From the NCBI RefSeq assembly GCF_001632805.1, contig NZ_CP007220.1, forward strand, positions 2,976,001-3,040,000: a stretch of DNA of 64,000 bases. Direction: 5' to 3'. A program made the position numbers and the translations under genes. Numbering within the stretch: position 1 is the first letter of the stretch; each line of letters begins with the position of its first letter. Below, piece after piece: positions 9,104-18,049 of the stretch. The DNA is from Mycobacteroides chelonae CCUG 47445. Lineage in GTDB: Bacteria > Actinomycetota > Actinomycetes > Mycobacteriales > Mycobacteriaceae. The notes under the pieces are model-generated. The model saw only the letters and a list, made by a program, of their open reading frames with translations. It did no database searches and was not told the origin of the DNA.

Positions 9104-10107
9104 AAGCCAAACAACTTCGAGGTCGCCTTCTGTCCACGCAACGCAATGATGGTGTCTGCCAAAGTTTCTCCCGGATCGCGGTAGGTTATCCCGAGTTCGC
9201 GCTCACTGGGCGAGTCGTCGGACGCGGGCATCTGTGTGTAGTACTGCATGCCTGCCTCGGTCATCGGGGTACCCAGCGGCACATATCGGCCGACCTGATC
9301 CATCACCGTTCCCGCCACGCGCAGCACGGAGTCAGGCACCGGAACGGCCAGCACCGTACTGCCCGCCGCCTCGGTCAACAGATTCACCAACTCGTCCACC
9401 TCCAGCCGATGACCCCCCGCGGTGTAGCGCCGCGGGCCGTGCCCGGTCTCCAGCAGAGCGGCATGCAAGGCGGCCAGATCTCGGACGTCGACCACCAACC
9501 ACGCCGCACTGCGTCCCGGGACCGACCTCATCAACAGTGCCCAGCGCACGCCCTCGGCCGCCTCACCGAACTGATCCCCGGCGGGAGGTCCGAGCACCAT
9601 GCCCGGGTAGGTGATGGTCACCGGTGCGCCAGAGGCCTGCAGCTCGCGCACGTACAGCTCGACCCGCGCCTTGGACTGCCCGTATCCGTCGCTGCCTCCC
9701 GCGGCGGGCAGGTCGGCCTCGAACGTCCGCAGACCCGGCCGGAACAACGCAGTGATGCTCGAAACGTGCACTATCGGGTCCAGACCACGATCAACAGCCG
9801 TGCCAAGAACGTTCTGGGTGCCCTCCAGATTGATGGCCATCATCCGGTCGGCTTCGGTGGGATCGGTGCTGACCATGGCCGCGCTGTGCAGCACCGCATC
9901 GCACCCGTCGAGCGCGGTCTCGACCGACTCCCGGTCGGTGATGTCGCCGACGGTGTAGTCGGATACATCGACCCCCAGCGTCGCCACCGTGGTGTGCAAC
10001 CGGGCTTCCTTGCGCACCAGAAAACGGACCTGATGCCCGGCATCGGCAATAGCCTTCGCCGTCCACCCGCCCACGAATCCGGTACCGCCCGTGACCAATA
10101 CGCGCAT
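9085..10107 (-). CDS. NAD(P)-dependent epimerase/dehydratase (extended SDR)
   Basis: 340 residues, extended short-chain dehydrogenase. It begins MRVLVTGGTGFVGGWTAKAI, the TGGTGFVG Rossmann motif; HSAAMVSTD and the catalytic YGQSK motif follow. The open frame extends about 80 residues further upstream, but that part lacks family character and the ATG at 10105-10107 has a strong GGAGGGG eight bases or so before it, so I use that start. The substrate is not identifiable; similar mycobacterial proteins are annotated as sterol or dihydroflavonol-type reductases. Operon with the START-like gene downstream. Confidence 0.85.
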   Translation of the reverse strand: MRVLVTGGTGFVGGWTAKAIADAGHQVRFLVRKEARLHTTVATLGVDVSDYTVGDITDRESVETALDGCDAVLHSAAMVSTDPTEADRMMAINLEGTQNVLGTAVDRGLDPIVHVSSITALFRPGLRTFEADLPAAGGSDGYGQSKARVELYVRELQASGAPVTITYPGMVLGPPAGDQFGEAAEGVRWALLMRSVPGRSAAWLVVDVRDLAALHAALLETGHGPRRYTAGGHRLEVDELVNLLTEAAGSTVLAVPVPDSVLRVAGTVMDQVGRYVPLGTPMTEAGMQYYTQMPASDDSPSERELGITYRDPGETLADTIIALRGQKATSKLFGLWPFSE

Positions 10108-10151
10108 CCTCACGTCCCCTCCGGCTTGGCGGACCGCTCCAATCAGGACAT

Positions 10152-10176
10152 GGTAGGTCCTCGGCGACCTCCTACC
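10152..10176. promoter_or_regulatory. imperfect 25-bp palindrome in divergent promoter region
   Basis: GGTAGG (10152-10157) mirrors CCTACC (10171-10176), and the centre TCG-G-CGA is also symmetric. Nine of twelve base pairs are symmetric. It lies between the divergent SDR and MPT63-like genes and may be an operator; no regulator gene is adjacent. Confidence 0.35.
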
Positions 10177-10195
10177 GGGCGAATACGGAAGAGCC

Positions 10196-10732
10196 ATGTG
10201 GCACCGTCCCCGGCACGGCGTGTGCCAAGATCGCTGGGTGCGTCTACGCCCCGCCCTCCAGCTCCTCGCCGTTCTCGCCGCCATAGCCATGGCCTGGGCG
10301 CCAACCGCGACTGCGCAACCCGAGCGCGTGGCGCCCATCGGGCACATCGGCGAGACACTGCATTTCGATTACGGCACCATCGGCGCCGATGTCACCGTGC
10401 ACAACATCGAACCCACCGGGGTTCCTGCCGGAATGGCTCCCCCGCGCGGCATCATCTGGAAGGCGTACGTCACCATCCGTCCGACCAAGGTGCCCAACGC
10501 GTACGCGTTGCTGATGGCACTCAAGCTCGGCGGCATCTCACCGGAGACGGGCGATGCCTACGAGCCGCAACGCACCGATGAGCCTGACGATCTGAACTAC
10601 GCGCTGCGCAACGCCCCGCAGGGTTCGACCGTGAGCGGAGCGGTGTACTGGGATGTTTATCGCGGACCGGTACGCCACATCGTGCTGCGGTCGTCTCAAA
10701 CCCAGGTTCACCTGGCCCAGTGGGACCTCTGA
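10196..10732 (+). CDS. secreted MPT63-like (DUF1942) protein
   Basis: 178 residues. A hydrophobic signal segment (LQLLAVLAAIAMAWAPTATAQP) with a cleavage-like AxA is followed by about 135 residues resembling the MPT63/DUF1942 secreted immunoglobulin-like family: an early GHIGETLHFDYGTIGADVTVHNI, then GIIWKAYVTIRPTK, LNYALRN and the strands SGAVYWDVYRGPVRHIVL ending in AQWDL. MPT63 is a secreted antigen of unknown function. The ATG is preceded by GGAAGAG; GTG at 10238 would give a shorter, more typical signal peptide and is a fair alternative. Confidence 0.7.
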   Translation: MWHRPRHGVCQDRWVRLRPALQLLAVLAAIAMAWAPTATAQPERVAPIGHIGETLHFDYGTIGADVTVHNIEPTGVPAGMAPPRGIIWKAYVTIRPTKVPNAYALLMALKLGGISPETGDAYEPQRTDEPDDLNYALRNAPQGSTVSGAVYWDVYRGPVRHIVLRSSQTQVHLAQWDL

Positions 10733-10751
10733 TACACCGCGCGCGAGCTGC

Positions 10752-11507
10752 TCAGCGGGGCTGGAACAGGTAATTCCGGAAGGTCTCGGTGACCTTGTCC
10801 ACCGGCCGCCAAGAGTCGGCGCTCCACACCGACATCCGGTAATCCCGCGCCGTGAACCACGCGACAATGTCCTCGGCGGTGCGCCCGAACCGCTCCATGT
10901 GGCGATCCTCGACCTCCAGCATCATCGCCGGTCGGGTGCGCTCAAGGGTCTTCTCGCCGCTGACCAGAACGTCAAGTTCGGCGCCCTCGACATCGATCTT
11001 CACGAAATCGATCCGCTTGATGCTCAGCCGGTCACAGAACCCGTCGAACGTCTCGGTGTCGACAACCACTCGGATGTGCTCATCGAACTCGGCGTTTGAG
11101 CCCAGCCCGTCGGCCCCGGCATCGACGAAGGACCGGCCGGTAATGGGCTTGCCGTTGCGCAGCGGAACGCTCATGACCTGTTCACCTGGATTGGTCCCCA
11201 GCGCCACGGCATGCCGGCGCACGTTCTGCGCACTGCGTAGACCCAGGGCCGCCGACGAGGTGGCATGGGCGAACCGCAGCGGCTCCAGGCTGTACACCAG
11301 ACCATCGGCACCCACCAGGCGCGCCAGCTCCGCCGTGTAGAAACCGGCAGCCGCACCCACGTCCAGACACACATCCCCGGGCTTGACCACCTGTGCGATA
11401 CCCACCAGCTCGGTTTCCACCCAGGGGGTGGTGCGGGCGAGTGTGCGCAGGCCCTGCCCCACCACGGCGTCACGAATCTCGCCGAAGGCCGTCACGCGCC
11501 GCGTCAT
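10752..11507 (-). CDS. FkbM-family SAM-dependent methyltransferase
   Basis: 251 residues. The SAM-binding motif is DVGAAAGFYTAELA, and the later KRIDFVKIDVEGAELDVL with LEVEDRH is the FkbM signature (VKIDVEGxE). FkbM enzymes usually O-methylate sugars or polyketides; in mycobacteria, glycolipid methylation is a reasonable guess. I start at ATG 11505-11507 because GAGGAG sits six bases upstream; the frame stays open 26 codons further. Divergent from the acetyltransferase gene. Confidence 0.8.
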   Translation of the reverse strand: MTRRVTAFGEIRDAVVGQGLRTLARTTPWVETELVGIAQVVKPGDVCLDVGAAAGFYTAELARLVGADGLVYSLEPLRFAHATSSAALGLRSAQNVRRHAVALGTNPGEQVMSVPLRNGKPITGRSFVDAGADGLGSNAEFDEHIRVVVDTETFDGFCDRLSIKRIDFVKIDVEGAELDVLVSGEKTLERTRPAMMLEVEDRHMERFGRTAEDIVAWFTARDYRMSVWSADSWRPVDKVTETFRNYLFQPR

Positions 11508-11583
11508 ATGGTGCTCCTCAGGGTTGGTCATCAACATGGGTCGCAGTCTCGGAACCGCGCCAAGTATAGGTAGCGTGCCGGTC

Positions 11584-12132
11584 ATGCCGATTCAGGTCAG
11601 CACCGCGACGGCTGCCGACAGCGCTGAAGTCGCGGCCGTCGCCGCCCGCACCTTCCCGCTCGCCTGTCCCCCCTCCTCGACCCCGGAGGACATCGCGGCA
11701 TTCATCGCGGCCAATCTCAGCACGAGCAACTTCGACGAGTACATCCGAGAACATCGGGTACTGGCAGCACGCGAGAACGACGTCATCGTCGGGTACGCGA
11801 TGCTCGTGGACGGCGTCGCCGAGGATCCCGACGTGCAGCGGGCCGTCACCCTGCGGCCCGCGATGCAGCTCTCCAAGATGTATGTGCTGCCCGAATTCCA
11901 TCAGGCCGGTGTGGCGGGCGCGCTGATGGACGCGGCACTTACCGAAGCCGCCGCGCGCGGCGCGACGGGAGTCTGGCTGGGCGTCAACCAGGAAAATGAA
12001 CGCGCGCAGCGCTTTTACGCCAAACACGGCTTCAACCGCAGCGGTACCAAAACATTCCAGGTGGGTGAGCGTCTGGAGAAGGACTACGTGATGCAGCGGG
12101 TCATAGAGAACTCGGTAGCGGCGCCGCGCTGA
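11584..12132 (+). CDS. GNAT-family N-acetyltransferase
   Basis: 182 residues. The acetyl-CoA-binding part reads QLSKMYVLPEFHQAGVAGALMDAALTEA, followed by WLGVNQENERAQRFYAKHGFNRSG, the two C-terminal signature blocks of GNAT enzymes. The acceptor is unknown. I start at ATG 11584 (MPIQVSTATA); GTG 11578 would add two residues. Its 3' end overlaps the convergent AFG1-type ATPase gene by 32 bases. Position matches Rv2669 of M. tuberculosis (recalled synteny). Confidence 0.85.
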   Translation: MPIQVSTATAADSAEVAAVAARTFPLACPPSSTPEDIAAFIAANLSTSNFDEYIREHRVLAARENDVIVGYAMLVDGVAEDPDVQRAVTLRPAMQLSKMYVLPEFHQAGVAGALMDAALTEAAARGATGVWLGVNQENERAQRFYAKHGFNRSGTKTFQVGERLEKDYVMQRVIENSVAAPR

Positions 12133-13147
12133 GCGCCAATAGCCGCGAGGTGGCACGCAGGTACTTCTTGCGGAAACCGCCGGCCACCATCTCGTCATCG
12201 AAGATCGTGTCCAGCTTCGCCCCCGAGGCCTCGACCGGAATGCCCGCGTCGTACAGACGGTCCGTCAGGGCGACGATCCGTAGCGCCACCGCCTGATCGT
12301 GCACCTGCTCCACGCCCGCGATGAACACCGCTGTCACCCCTTCGATCAGCGTCAGATACCGCGACGGATGCATGCTCGCCAGGTGCCGGCACAGATCGTC
12401 GAACTGGTCGAAAGTGGCACCGTCGATGGATGCCGCCAGCTCACGAAGCTCGTCATCGGTGTGGGGCTCGGGAGCCGGCGGTAGGTCGCGGTGCCGGTAA
12501 TCGGGCCCCTCGACCCGCACCGTGTTGAAGATCGCCGACAGCGTGTTGATCTCACGCAGGAAGTCCTGTGCCGCGAACCGACCCTCACCGAGCTGCTCGG
12601 GCAGCGTGTTGGAGGTCGCGGCGATCGACACGCCGCGCGCCACCAGCTCCGAGAGCAGCCGCGACACCAGCGTGGTGTTGCCCGGGTCATCCAGCTCGAA
12701 CTCATCGATGCACACCACCGTGTAGTCCGACAGCAGCTCGATGCACTCCAGGAAGCCGAAAACGCCCGCTACCTGTGTCAATTCCCCGAAGCTCGCAAAC
12801 GCCTTGGGGCCGGGAACGGTGTGATAGATGGACGCCAAGAGGTGCGTCTTACCGACACCGAACCCGCCGTCGAGATAGATCCCGACCCCGGGCAGCACCT
12901 CGCGCTTGCCGAACAGCTTCTTCTTACCCGCACGGCGGGTCGTCGCCTCCTGGGCGAAAGCGCGGCACGATTCCACCGCTGCGGCCTGCGTCGGCTCGTT
13001 GGGGTCGGGCCGGTACGAGTCGAAACTCACCGAAGTGAACGTCGGAGGCGGCACCAGCTGGGCAATCAGCCGCTCGTTGGAGACGGTGGGGTGCCGGTCA
13101 GCAAGGTGCTGGAGGGTCAATGCGGCACCGGATTGCGGATCAGTCAC
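12101..13147 (-). CDS. zapE: AFG1/ZapE-type ATPase
   Basis: 348 residues of the AFG1-like P-loop ATPases (ZapE in E. coli, a division-linked ATPase). Walker A is GGFGVGKTHL near residues 94-103 and Walker B is VVCIDEFELDD; a sensor-like ATSNTLPEQLG follows. GTG at 13145-13147 (VTDPQSGAALTLQ) is taken as start since upstream codons lack conservation character. Only 33 bases separate it from the divergent RibD-like gene. Position fits Rv2670c (recalled). The mycobacterial role is not established. Confidence 0.85.
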   Translation of the reverse strand: MTDPQSGAALTLQHLADRHPTVSNERLIAQLVPPPTFTSVSFDSYRPDPNEPTQAAAVESCRAFAQEATTRRAGKKKLFGKREVLPGVGIYLDGGFGVGKTHLLASIYHTVPGPKAFASFGELTQVAGVFGFLECIELLSDYTVVCIDEFELDDPGNTTLVSRLLSELVARGVSIAATSNTLPEQLGEGRFAAQDFLREINTLSAIFNTVRVEGPDYRHRDLPPAPEPHTDDELRELAASIDGATFDQFDDLCRHLASMHPSRYLTLIEGVTAVFIAGVEQVHDQAVALRIVALTDRLYDAGIPVEASGAKLDTIFDDEMVAGGFRKKYLRATSRLLALSAAPLPSSL

Positions 13148-13180
13148 ACGGGCAGCGTAACGGCGTGTTGAGATCTTCTT

Positions 13181-13963
13181 GTGGCCGACAGTGACGGTGA
13201 ACAGGTGATTCGGGGCCCGGCTGGGATACAGCTCACACAGCTGACCACCGGTGCGCCCGCGGATCCCAGCGAGCTGGCAGACCTGTACGACTACCCCGAC
13301 GGCAATGCACTTTGCGTGCGCGCCAACATGATTGGCAGCCTGGACGGCGCGGCGACGATGACCGGATTGTCCGGCGGACTGGGCGGCGACGGCGATCGCG
13401 CGGTGTTCGCGGCCATGCGCGCCAACGCCGATGTGATTCTCGTCGGGGCGGGCACCGTGCGGGCCGAGCGGTATCACGGCGCGCATCTGCCGGTCGGCCT
13501 GCGCCAGCGCCGCCAGGCCCGCGGGCAGGGGGAGGTTCCGGTGATTGCCGTGGTCACGGGTTCGGGAACGGTGGACCCAAGCACTCCCCTGTTCACCGAG
13601 TCGGAGATCGCGCCCATCGTGGTGACCACAGCGTCCGGAGCAGCGAACGTCGCCTCCCGCGTGTCCGGTGCGCAGGTCCTCGTTGCCGAGCATGCCGGGA
13701 AGGTCGACCTGCGCGCCGCGTTGGCGGAGCTGCACCGTCGCGGTCTGTCCCGGGTGCTGTGTGAGGGCGGTCCATCACTGCTCGGCACCCTGCTCGCGGC
13801 CGAGCTCGTCGACGAGCTGTGCCTGACGGTGGCGCCCACCACGGTCGGTGGCGGTGGGGCCCGGATCGTGTCCAGCCCCACCGAGGTACTCACGTCGTGG
13901 CGGCGGGTGTTGCTGCTCGCAGATGCGGACGGCTACCTCTTCACGCGGCACGTCCGGGCTTGA
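13181..13963 (+). CDS. RibD C-terminal-domain reductase
   Basis: 260 residues of the RibD reductase (DHFR-like) fold without the deaminase domain. Seen: RANMIGSLDGAATMTGLSGGLGGDGDRAVFAAMRANADVILVGAGTVRAE, then LCEGGPSLLGTLLAAELVDELCLTVAPTTVGGG, both classic for this family. It could reduce the riboflavin pyrimidine intermediate or act as a DHFR-like reductase; in M. tuberculosis the syntenic Rv2671 (ribD) can bypass DHFR when overexpressed (established knowledge, recalled). Start is GTG 13181. It is followed after 28 bases by the lipoprotein hydrolase. Confidence 0.85.
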   Translation: MADSDGEQVIRGPAGIQLTQLTTGAPADPSELADLYDYPDGNALCVRANMIGSLDGAATMTGLSGGLGGDGDRAVFAAMRANADVILVGAGTVRAERYHGAHLPVGLRQRRQARGQGEVPVIAVVTGSGTVDPSTPLFTESEIAPIVVTTASGAANVASRVSGAQVLVAEHAGKVDLRAALAELHRRGLSRVLCEGGPSLLGTLLAAELVDELCLTVAPTTVGGGGARIVSSPTEVLTSWRRVLLLADADGYLFTRHVRA

Positions 13964-13991
13964 GGAACATTCACCCGATACTGTGGTCGGC

Positions 13992-15533
13992 ATGCGTGCA
14001 CGGCTGACGGGGGCGATGGCGGTTGCCGTGATACTGGCTGGGTGTGCTCCCGGCCCCTCGGCGGGACCGCATTTCGCCATGGACGAGGGCCACGGAAATG
14101 TCGGCCCCGCCACCACAGCGCCGCCGGACGGCCCGCCGTCCATCGACAAGCCGAAGGTCGACCTGTCCTGGCAGGACTGCACCCGTGAGGTGCTCGGCAG
14201 CGCCAACATCACCACGTCGCCGACATTCACGCTCGAATGCGCCGAGTACAAGGCCCCGCTGGATCCGATCAACGGCGCACCGGGCAGCGTGACCCTGGGC
14301 GCGGTGCGTGCCAAGACCTCGCAGACACCTGCCGACGCGGGCCCCCTGGTGTTCACCACCGGCTCGGATCTCCCCTCCTCGGTGCAGCTGGCGACATGGC
14401 TCAATGGCCCCGGTGCACAGGTGCTCAAGCAACGTCCCGTCGTCGCGGTCGATCGCCGCGGTATCGGACGATCCGACGCCATCACATGCCGTGACACCTG
14501 GGATCTGCGGGATATGCGGGACTTGGCGCAAAACCGTGGCGGAGACGATCCGGTAGCGAGTCTGGGCAAGATCGTCGAGACGGCGACCACCAACTGCACC
14601 GACACCATCTCCCCCGGCGACTCCGCCTACAACGACGCGCACGCCGCAGAAGACCTGGAGGCGCTCCGCGCCCAATGGGATGTGCCCAACCTGGCGCTCC
14701 TCGGCATCGGCAGCGGTGCCCGAGTCGCACTGGCGTACGCGGGATCCCATCCCAACAAGGTCGCCCGGCTGATGCTCGACTCGCCGGTGGCCGCCGACAT
14801 CACCGCCGAGGCCGCCGCCGAGCAGCGACTCAAGGGCCAGCAATCGGCATTCGACGCATTCGCGGCCCAGTGTGTGGCGAACAACTGCCCACTGGGACCC
14901 GATCCCGCGGGTGCCGTCGGCGACCTGCTGAACCGCGCTCAGAACGGCGGACTGCCGTGGTCGCGGGCGACGGTTGTCAGGGCGATCACCACCGCGTTGG
15001 CATATCCGGTCGGCGACGGCACCGCCGTCGTGCAGAACCTCGCGAATGCGCTGAACGCAGCGCGCGGCCCCGATAGCGGCGCGCTCACCCCGCTGGTGGA
15101 CCGGGCCAACGCGCTGCGCGATTCCGACGGGCAGTTCGTGAACTCGTGCAGTGACTCGCTGGCACGGCCCACCCCCGACCGGGTACGCGAGCTGGTGGTG
15201 GCCTGGGGCAAGCAGTACCCGCTGTTCGGGCGCACGTCCGCCCTCGAACTGGTGAACTGCCTGCAATGGCCCAGCGGATCCAAGCCGAACCCTCCGCAGG
15301 ACCTGAAGATCAACGTGCTCATCCTGGGCGGGCAACACGACCCGATCTCCGGCAGCGAGGGCGTCTCGGCGACCGCCGCGGTGATCATCAACGCCAAGGC
15401 GGCCAGCAAGCGCGTCATGTGGCAGGGCATCGGCCACGGCGCGATTGTCTACACCGGATGCGCACAGCCGCCCGCCCTGGCATATCTCAACGACGGAAAG
15501 CTCCCCGAGACCGACACGTTCTGCCCGGCCTAG
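13992..15533 (+). CDS. exported alpha/beta-hydrolase lipoprotein (TAP-like C-terminus)
   Basis: 513 residues. The start MRARLTGAMAVAVILAGC is a lipoprotein signal with lipobox LAGC (Cys18). The hydrolase core has DRRGIGRSD (oxyanion region), the nucleophile in GIGSGARVAL, and a C-terminal TAP-like segment with LGGQHDPISG and GIGHGAIVYTGC supplying Asp and His. It belongs to the group of secreted mycobacterial peptidases/esterases that includes CaeA/Hip1. Six or more cysteines in the mature part suggest disulfides outside the membrane. Syntenic to Rv2672 (recalled). Substrate unknown. Confidence 0.85.
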   Translation: MRARLTGAMAVAVILAGCAPGPSAGPHFAMDEGHGNVGPATTAPPDGPPSIDKPKVDLSWQDCTREVLGSANITTSPTFTLECAEYKAPLDPINGAPGSVTLGAVRAKTSQTPADAGPLVFTTGSDLPSSVQLATWLNGPGAQVLKQRPVVAVDRRGIGRSDAITCRDTWDLRDMRDLAQNRGGDDPVASLGKIVETATTNCTDTISPGDSAYNDAHAAEDLEALRAQWDVPNLALLGIGSGARVALAYAGSHPNKVARLMLDSPVAADITAEAAAEQRLKGQQSAFDAFAAQCVANNCPLGPDPAGAVGDLLNRAQNGGLPWSRATVVRAITTALAYPVGDGTAVVQNLANALNAARGPDSGALTPLVDRANALRDSDGQFVNSCSDSLARPTPDRVRELVVAWGKQYPLFGRTSALELVNCLQWPSGSKPNPPQDLKINVLILGGQHDPISGSEGVSATAAVIINAKAASKRVMWQGIGHGAIVYTGCAQPPALAYLNDGKLPETDTFCPA

Positions 15534-15579
15534 TCGTACTTGCCGGAACTGCACTGGGCGCTCAAGGTACGGTGCCTGC

Positions 15580-16944
15580 GTGGTGTCAGTCGATACGTTC
15601 ATTTCGGGCTTCAAGAATTCGTTGAAACCTCCGACCGCACCGCCATCGGTCGCGACGATCCTGCGGTCGGTGCTGTGGCCCGTCGCGATCATGTCGATCA
15701 TTCACCGCGCCTACGTGCTGGGCACCAACGGCTACATCACCGACGACTTCGGGCCGGTATACCGGGCCGTCATCGCCTTCAAACGACACCAGCCGGTGTA
15801 CAACGAGAACTTCAGCTACGTCGATCCGCATTACATCTATCCACCCGGCGGCACACTGCTGCTCTCCCCGTTCGGATATCTGCCCGTTGACGCGTCGCGG
15901 TACTGGTTCATCAGCATCAACGCCGTCGCCATCGTGATCGCGGCCTACTTCCTGCTGCGGCTGTTCAACTTCACGCTGGCCTCCGTGGCCGCGCCTGCGC
16001 TACTACTGGCCATGTTCTGCACCGAGAGTGTCACCAACACACTGGTTTTCACCAACATCAACGGCGTCATGCTGCTGCTCGAGGTGCTGTTCTTCCGCTG
16101 GCTACTGAATGGGAACGCGAAGTCCGATTGGCTGGCCGGTGTCGCGATCGGGCTGACACTGGTGATCAAACCGCTGCTGTTACCGCTGTTGTTGTTGCCG
16201 CTACTCAACCGGCAGTGGCGGGTGTTCGTGGCTGCTATCGGCATCCCCGCGTTCTTCAACGCGGTAGCGATGTTCGGCCCGCACAAGGTCAGGATCGTCG
16301 ACGGTTGGGACTACTTGCGGCGCACCGTGAAATACCTGGGTGAAACCCGCGATTACTTCAACAGCTCCATTGCCGGAAACGCGGTGTACTACGGGCTTCC
16401 CGCACCCTTGACCGCCCTGCTGCGCGTCGCGTTCCTACTGATCGCCCTGGTGAGTGTGTGGCTCCTCTACAAGTACTACCGCCGCCGCGACCCCAGGTTC
16501 TGGGCGCTGACCACCGGTGGTGTGGTGCTGACGGCCTCGTTCCTGTTGCTGGGGCTGGGGCAGGGCTACTACTCGATGGCGCTGTTCCCGTTCGTGATGA
16601 CGATCGTGCTGCCCAATTCGGTGTTGCGGAACTGGCCGGCCTGGCTGGCGATCTACGGGTTCTTCTCCATGGACCGCTGGCTGCTGGTGCATTGGCCCAC
16701 CACGGGCCGCGCCCTGGAATATCTGAAGATCACCTACGGATGGTGCTTGCTGCTGATCGTCGTAATGATGGTGCTGGTGCTTCGGTATCGGGATGCCAAG
16801 GCCGCTGGCACACTGGATAGCGGGCTAGATCCAGACTGGATGAGCGCGGCGATAGGCACTAAGGAGTCAGCGGACGATGACGACATCGAACGACCCGAAG
16901 GTGAATCTGACCGACGAGCAGTGGCGGGAGCGGCTGACTCCTGA
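15580..16944 (+). CDS. aftC: alpha-(1->3)-arabinofuranosyltransferase AftC
   Basis: 454-residue polytopic GT-C glycosyltransferase (GT87/DUF2029 layout) that adds the alpha-1,3 branch of arabinan in arabinogalactan and lipoarabinomannan from decaprenyl-phospho-arabinose. It shows about ten hydrophobic segments and the first-loop acidic motif ITDDFGPVYRA followed by YIYPPGG. The identification rests on this architecture plus gene order next to msrB (Rv2673-Rv2674, recalled). GTG at 15580 or 15583 is the start; the larger frame upstream overlaps the lipoprotein gene and is not membrane-like. The last 68 bases overlap msrB. Confidence 0.85.
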   Translation: MVSVDTFISGFKNSLKPPTAPPSVATILRSVLWPVAIMSIIHRAYVLGTNGYITDDFGPVYRAVIAFKRHQPVYNENFSYVDPHYIYPPGGTLLLSPFGYLPVDASRYWFISINAVAIVIAAYFLLRLFNFTLASVAAPALLLAMFCTESVTNTLVFTNINGVMLLLEVLFFRWLLNGNAKSDWLAGVAIGLTLVIKPLLLPLLLLPLLNRQWRVFVAAIGIPAFFNAVAMFGPHKVRIVDGWDYLRRTVKYLGETRDYFNSSIAGNAVYYGLPAPLTALLRVAFLLIALVSVWLLYKYYRRRDPRFWALTTGGVVLTASFLLLGLGQGYYSMALFPFVMTIVLPNSVLRNWPAWLAIYGFFSMDRWLLVHWPTTGRALEYLKITYGWCLLLIVVMMVLVLRYRDAKAAGTLDSGLDPDWMSAAIGTKESADDDDIERPEGESDRRAVAGAADS

Positions 16945-17296
16945 CGAGTTCGCGGTGCTGCGCCGCGCCGGCACCGAACGCCCTTTCGTCGGTGAATACA
17001 CCGACACCAAGACCGAGGGCGTGTACGCCTGCCGAGCATGCGGGGCCGAACTATTCCGCAGCACCGAGAAGTTCGAATCCCATTGCGGCTGGCCGTCGTT
17101 CTTCGACCCGACCAACTCGGACGCGGTGATCCTGAAGCCGGACAAGTCGCTGGGCATGCGTCGCGTCGAGGTGCTGTGCGCCAACTGCCACAGCCACCTG
17201 GGGCACGTATTCGAGGGCGAGGGATATCCCACGCCCACCGATCAGCGCTACTGCATCAACTCCATCTCGCTGCGCCTGCAGCCCGCCGAAACCTAG
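16877..17296 (+). CDS. msrB: peptide-methionine (R)-S-oxide reductase
   Basis: 139 residues. MsrB repairs R-methionine sulfoxide in proteins. Zinc-binding pairs are CRACGAELF and CANCHSHLGHVF; substrate-site GWPSFFDP and the C-terminal catalytic RYCINSISL are complete. The ATG has GGAG 12 bases upstream and lies inside aftC (68-base overlap in another frame), so translation of the two is probably linked. Cytosolic; no signal peptide. Confidence 0.95.
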   Translation: MTTSNDPKVNLTDEQWRERLTPDEFAVLRRAGTERPFVGEYTDTKTEGVYACRACGAELFRSTEKFESHCGWPSFFDPTNSDAVILKPDKSLGMRRVEVLCANCHSHLGHVFEGEGYPTPTDQRYCINSISLRLQPAET

Positions 17297-17353
17297 GTTG
17301 GGGCGGTTTCGTCTCGCACAAATTCGCCATAACCTCGGTCTCGGCGAAATGGT

Positions 17354-18049
17354 CTAGGGCAGGCGGGCGACGAGTTCCTCGGCGGAGACCCGCGGGCCGG
17401 TGAAGAACGGCGTCTCCTCGCGCACATGCAACCGTGCCTCGGTGGCACGCAGGTCGCGCATCAGGTCGACGATGCGATACAGCTCGGGTGCCTCGAAGGC
17501 CAGCAGCCACTCGTAGTCGCCGAGTGCGAAGGCGGGCACGGTGTTGGCACGCACATCCTTGTAGGCACGCGCGGCGATACCGTGATCGGCGAGCATCTTG
17601 CGCCGCTCCTCATCGGGCAGCAGGTACCAATCGTAGGAGCGCACAAAGGGATACACGCAGATGTAGGCGCCGGGCTCCTCCCCCGCGAGAAACGCCGGGA
17701 TGTGGCTCTTGTTGAACTCGGCGGGCCGGTGCAGGGCCGCATTGCTCCATACCGGGGTGCTGGCCCGGCCCAGGGCGGTGGTGCGGCGGAAATCGCTGTA
17801 CAGCGCCTGCAGCTTCTCGATGGACTCGGCGTGCGACCAGATCATGAAGTCGGCGTCGGCGCGCAGGCCTGCCACGTCGTAGATGCCACGAACCACGACA
17901 CCATCGTCCTCATGCCGTTTGATCAGGGTGGCCACCTCGTCGGCGGCACCGTCGCGGTCCTCGCCCAACCCTCCTTCGCGCACCTGGAACACCGAGAACA
18001 TCAGGTAGCGAATGGTCGAGTTGAGGGTGTCGAAATCGAGGCTAGCCAT
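17354..18049 (-). CDS. hemQ: coproheme decarboxylase (HemQ/ChdC)
   Basis: 231 residues of the chlorite-dismutase-like family. In Gram-positive bacteria this protein converts coproheme III to protoheme, the last step of the coproporphyrin-dependent pathway. Typical blocks: [61 protein letters not shown], and [35 protein letters not shown] 18047-18049 overlaps the end of hemY by eight bases. Last gene of the hemE-hemY-hemQ operon. A short inverted repeat (17323-17328 with 17343-17348) between it and msrB could end both transcripts, but it is weak. Confidence 0.93.
   Translation of the reverse strand: MASLDFDTLNSTIRYLMFSVFQVREGGLGEDRDGAADEVATLIKRHEDDGVVVRGIYDVAGLRADADFMIWSHAESIEKLQALYSDFRRTTALGRASTPVWSNAALHRPAEFNKSHIPAFLAGEEPGAYICVYPFVRSYDWYLLPDEERRKMLADHGIAARAYKDVRANTVPAFALGDYEWLLAFEAPELYRIVDLMRDLRATEARLHVREETPFFTGPRVSAEELVARLP

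Noticed and set aside
13971..15701. 576-codon open frame on the minus strand, opposite the lipoprotein hydrolase
   Set aside because: It mirrors the true genes 13992-15533 and the start of aftC. It is an effect of high GC at third positions; the plus-strand frame has a lipoprotein signal and hydrolase motifs.
17322..17349. Terminator between msrB and hemQ
   Set aside because: Only a 6-bp stem (TTCGCC/GGCGAA) with a 14-base loop; too weak to list as a feature of its own.
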